A DNA stretch of 7,986 bases from the NCBI GenBank assembly GCA_021156225.1, contig JAJNBN010000199.1, forward strand, positions 1 to 7,986, given 5' to 3'. This DNA comes from Verrucomicrobiota bacterium. Its GTDB lineage: Bacteria; Verrucomicrobiota; Verrucomicrobiia; Limisphaerales; JAEYXS01. Positions 6,013 to 7,986 of this stretch are shown here, in pieces. The notes below the pieces were generated by a model. That model ran no database searches and was not told where the DNA came from. It saw only the letters and a list, made by a program, of their open reading frames with translations. Made by a program: the position numbers and the translations under genes. Each line of letters opens with the position of its first letter. Positions within the stretch are counted from its first letter, which is position 1.

Positions 6013-6636
6013 ATGTCCCAGCATGATCAAAAAGCCCATCCAGCGGCATTGGAACAGGCGAAAACCAACCTCCACCCCTTGCTCCCCTCTCAGATTCGCT
6101 CCCGGTTGTTTTGCTATCTCCCGATGTGCATTTTCGCGGGCGCCATTTATTGGGTGCTCGGCAGCGGCTTGCTCATCCTTTTGCTGCGGGTCGCGTTGCC
6201 CCGGTCGATCGCGTTCTGGCTGGGCATCATTCTGGCCGCCATTCTGACCACCTGCGGCATGATCTATTATGCGCGCCGGGTCGTTCACCGGCTTTCCCAG
6301 TTTCGCATCATGCTGAATGAAGACACCCTCTTCATCCGCGCCCAGACGTTTCACGGTTTGAGCGAGCATCATTTCCCCCTGGCGCAAATCGCTGAGGTCC
6401 AGTTTGGCGAAGGATTGAACCAAAGTGAGAAACTCATCAAATGGATGAATGGCGGCCCGAAAACCGCCTGTAACTCGATAAGTGAAGACGTAAAACGTGG
6501 CCGTCTCTACATCCGCTCCAAAAATGGGCCCTCCGTCGTGTTCAGCATATTGGACATGGCCTTTCCATCTCAATCGCTCGCCGTCTTGGCCGCGACTCTT
6601 GAAAAGATGAACATTCCGGTTAAACGGATCTACTGA
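6013..6636 (+). CDS. Two-span membrane protein with C-terminal PH-like domain
   Basis: The 207-residue product has a polar N-terminus (1-30), two closely spaced membrane spans (about 34-58 and 67-86) with a short ALPRS turn, a basic stretch YARRVVHRLSQF (86-97), and a soluble C-terminal part (98-207). That part runs RIMLNEDTLFIRAQTFHG, PLAQIAEVQFGEG, GRLYIRSKNG, VVFSILDMAF and a final helix SLAVLAATLEKM. Strands followed by a closing helix, next to paired membrane spans, match the layout of bacterial PH-domain membrane proteins (bPH2/YdbT-like). The assignment rests on pattern alone and the function is unknown. Both termini would be cytoplasmic. AAAGGA (5998-6003) lies 9 bases before the ATG and supports the start. 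The next gene begins 49 bases after the stop. Confidence 0.75.
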   Translation: MSQHDQKAHPAALEQAKTNLHPLLPSQIRSRLFCYLPMCIFAGAIYWVLGSGLLILLLRVALPRSIAFWLGIILAAILTTCGMIYYARRVVHRLSQFRIMLNEDTLFIRAQTFHGLSEHHFPLAQIAEVQFGEGLNQSEKLIKWMNGGPKTACNSISEDVKRGRLYIRSKNGPSVVFSILDMAFPSQSLAVLAATLEKMNIPVKRIY

Positions 6637-6685
6637 TTCTGTCAGACGCGCTGTGTCTGCCCCAGCCAGGTTGAAGCGCAACATC

Positions 6686-7348
6686 ATGGGCCCTTCCCCC
6701 CATTTGCAGTCACCCCCTACAACCTATTTCAAACGTTGCTGGCCAAACAGCGAACACCTCGACAAATTCGACATCAAACAAATCTTCACCCAAGGCCCCT
6801 ACGCCTTCGTCCGTTACGAATGCCAGCCCAAGGGCCAACCCAAATTCCAGAACACCGAGTTCTTCACCCTCGATGGCGACAAGATCAAACACGTGGACGT
6901 TTACTTCGGCTCCGAGACCGGTGAAGCCGCCGCTGAAGCCGAAATCCGCTCCGTCGTGGAAGCTTGGGCCGAAGGCATCCGGCAGAAGAACGTCGAAGCC
7001 GTGGCCGCTCACTTCGCCCCTGACTCCGTCGCCTTCTATCTCGCCCCACCCTTGGTAGCCGATGAACCGATCCGGAAAAATCTCACCGAATGGTTCGCCA
7101 CCTTCTCCGGCCCCATCGGCTACGAACTACGCGACCTGAAGATCGCGACCAGCGGCGACCTCGCCTACTGCCACGGCCTGAACCATCTCACCGGCACCAA
7201 GACCGATGGCGAAAAACCCGACGTCTGGTTCCGCGAGACCCTCTGCCTTCGTCAAATCAAAGGCAAATGGCTCATCACCCACGCCCACGAATCCGTCCCC
7301 TTCTACATGGACGGTAGCTTCAAGGCGGCAGTGGACCTCAAGCCGTAG
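6686..7348 (+). CDS. SnoaL-like protein, one complete domain after a truncated one
   Basis: The 220-residue product belongs to the SnoaL/NTF2-like superfamily. Residues 14-75 (TYFKRCWPNSEHLDKFDI, FVRYECQPKG, FQNTEFFTLDGDKI, DVYFG) correspond to the C-terminal half of a SnoaL-like domain. The first helices and strand that should precede YFKRCWPNSE are absent; a low-complexity start (MGPSPHLQSPPT) stands in their place. Residues 82-212 form a second, apparently complete SnoaL/DUF4440-like domain: AEIRSVVEAWAEGIRQKNVE, HFAPDSVAFYLAPP, FRETLCLRQIKGKWLITHAH. Such domains bind small molecules or catalyse simple reactions; the ligand is unknown. The ATG at 6686 is chosen; a GTG at 6653 is possible. 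Neither has a good Shine-Dalgarno site. The gene is strongly biased to C-ending codons, so the second domain is probably under coding selection. It may be a 5'-truncated two-domain gene. Confidence 0.75.
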   Translation: MGPSPHLQSPPTTYFKRCWPNSEHLDKFDIKQIFTQGPYAFVRYECQPKGQPKFQNTEFFTLDGDKIKHVDVYFGSETGEAAAEAEIRSVVEAWAEGIRQKNVEAVAAHFAPDSVAFYLAPPLVADEPIRKNLTEWFATFSGPIGYELRDLKIATSGDLAYCHGLNHLTGTKTDGEKPDVWFRETLCLRQIKGKWLITHAHESVPFYMDGSFKAAVDLKP

Positions 7349-7434
7349 CTGTATTCGTTCTCAGCAACCAAGTTGCATCATTGCTTCAGATGCCGTAGAA
7401 AGTCGCCTGCAAACCGACCAGCCTTGGCATTCCG

Positions 7435-7929
7435 ATGAAAATCACTTATCTGCGCAAAGCGAATAACAATGTCGTTTCTCATTGTGCTTGCGGTGATGGG
7501 CGAGTGACCTTTCCTCCACAAATGGACTGCCCTTGGTGCGGCTGTGGCTGGCTTTTCACCTGCATCACCTGCCGAAAAGCATTCACCTTTGCCGAAGCCG
7601 TGGAACTCGACAGCACTTGGGAACAATTGGCCAAGGAAGACTTGCTGGGACGTTGGCATGAAGAACCAAGTAAAGAAGACATCGCTTCTTGGGTTACCGC
7701 CATGCAGGAAATCCTGGCTGACATCGTAGCCGGACAAACCTATCTGATCATAGATGGGTCAATTTTTCCTGTGACAGCGACCGATGTGGCGTTCGATGGC
7801 TGGCATGCCCATCACGAGTTCAGTGTTCCGCCGCAGGTCGGAGCTCTCACAGATAAAAACTCTCTGAATTCACAGCTAGGTAATCGCGAGTATTGGACTG
7901 CGACCGCCCATCCGCAGGAAGCAGAATAG
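7435..7929 (+). CDS. Cysteine-rich zinc-ribbon protein of unknown function
   Basis: The 164-residue product has a dense cysteine set near its N-terminus: CAC at 17-19, CPWCGC at 32-37 and CITC at 43-46. The pairs C32/C35 and C43/C46, with C17/C19 or C37, can make a zinc ribbon or a two-metal site. Residues 52-106 are acidic and helical (AEAVELDSTWEQLAKEDLLG, EDIASWVTAMQEILADIVAG). The C-terminal part has strands and a histidine-rich stretch DGWHAHHEF (121-129), which could supply further metal ligands. There is no signal peptide or membrane span, so a cytoplasmic protein is expected. It starts at the ATG 7435, 86 bases after the upstream stop, with no clear Shine-Dalgarno site. A conserved hypothetical protein is likely. 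Nucleic-acid binding, redox or chaperone roles are all possible and none is shown. Confidence 0.75.
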   Translation: MKITYLRKANNNVVSHCACGDGRVTFPPQMDCPWCGCGWLFTCITCRKAFTFAEAVELDSTWEQLAKEDLLGRWHEEPSKEDIASWVTAMQEILADIVAGQTYLIIDGSIFPVTATDVAFDGWHAHHEFSVPPQVGALTDKNSLNSQLGNREYWTATAHPQEAE

Positions 7930-7986
7930 TCACATATTCTGATTCTCATCCATTTTGCACCGCCCTTTGGATGCCAAAACTTGGCC
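7930..7986. other. Right-hand flank, nothing recognised
   Basis: The last 57 bases after the zinc-ribbon gene contain no hairpin of note, no terminator and no start of a further gene that can be supported. Confidence 0.5.

Noticed and set aside
5929..6687. Long open frame on the minus strand (252 codons) opposite the PH-like membrane protein
   Set aside because: It lies antisense over the whole 6013-6636 gene, which has a Shine-Dalgarno site, two membrane spans and sensible codon use. The minus product is low-complexity in the middle (runs of Q, D, R and G) and shows no domain.

Overview
The window looks like a chromosomal segment of a Verrucomicrobiota-type bacterium, possibly from the Pedosphaera/Limisphaerales side. 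This is inferred from gene style, not from a marker gene. The pointers are a Tat-exported Gfo/Idh/MocA oxidoreductase, envelope proteins rich in 'TN' and proline, tandem membrane-anchored beta-domain paralogs, few clear Shine-Dalgarno sites, and many GC-rich palindromes between genes. There is no rRNA, tRNA, CRISPR array, transposase or phage gene.

Layout: (1) 1-642, minus strand: the N-terminal 214 residues of the oxidoreductase, running off the left edge. (2) 643-1539: about 900 bases without a secure gene. It holds two composite palindromic arrays (904-1058 and 1340-1462) around a roughly 240-base segment that is open on both strands. (3) 1540-2682, plus: a secreted protein of unknown function. 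It is followed by a single palindrome unit (2704-2728) in the gap to the convergent cluster. (4) 5779-2747, minus: four co-directional envelope genes. In transcription order these are a signal-peptide protein with a C-terminal membrane anchor, a small lipoprotein, and two tandem paralogous single-span membrane proteins that overlap by 4 bases. (5) 5780-6012: a divergent gap rich in hairpins. (6) 6013-7929, plus: a two-span membrane protein with a PH-like tail, a SnoaL-like protein whose first domain lacks its N-terminal half, and a cysteine-rich zinc-ribbon protein.

The best candidate for something undescribed is the palindromic repeat family. Six units, all in the same orientation, each have a G(G/A)A(G/A) tetranucleotide, exactly one intervening base, then a palindrome. 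Stem sequence changes between units while pairing is kept. Two long arrays share a spacer with conserved blocks. The arrangement resembles REP/BIME elements mobilised in trans by RAYT (Y1 HUH) transposases, but no such transposase is present here.

The four-gene minus cluster may be a surface module: three adjacent products share an N-x-S-G motif in a predicted beta domain outside the membrane. No enzyme or pathway can be assigned to it. The three plus-strand genes at the right may be co-transcribed, but the sequence does not show that they work together.
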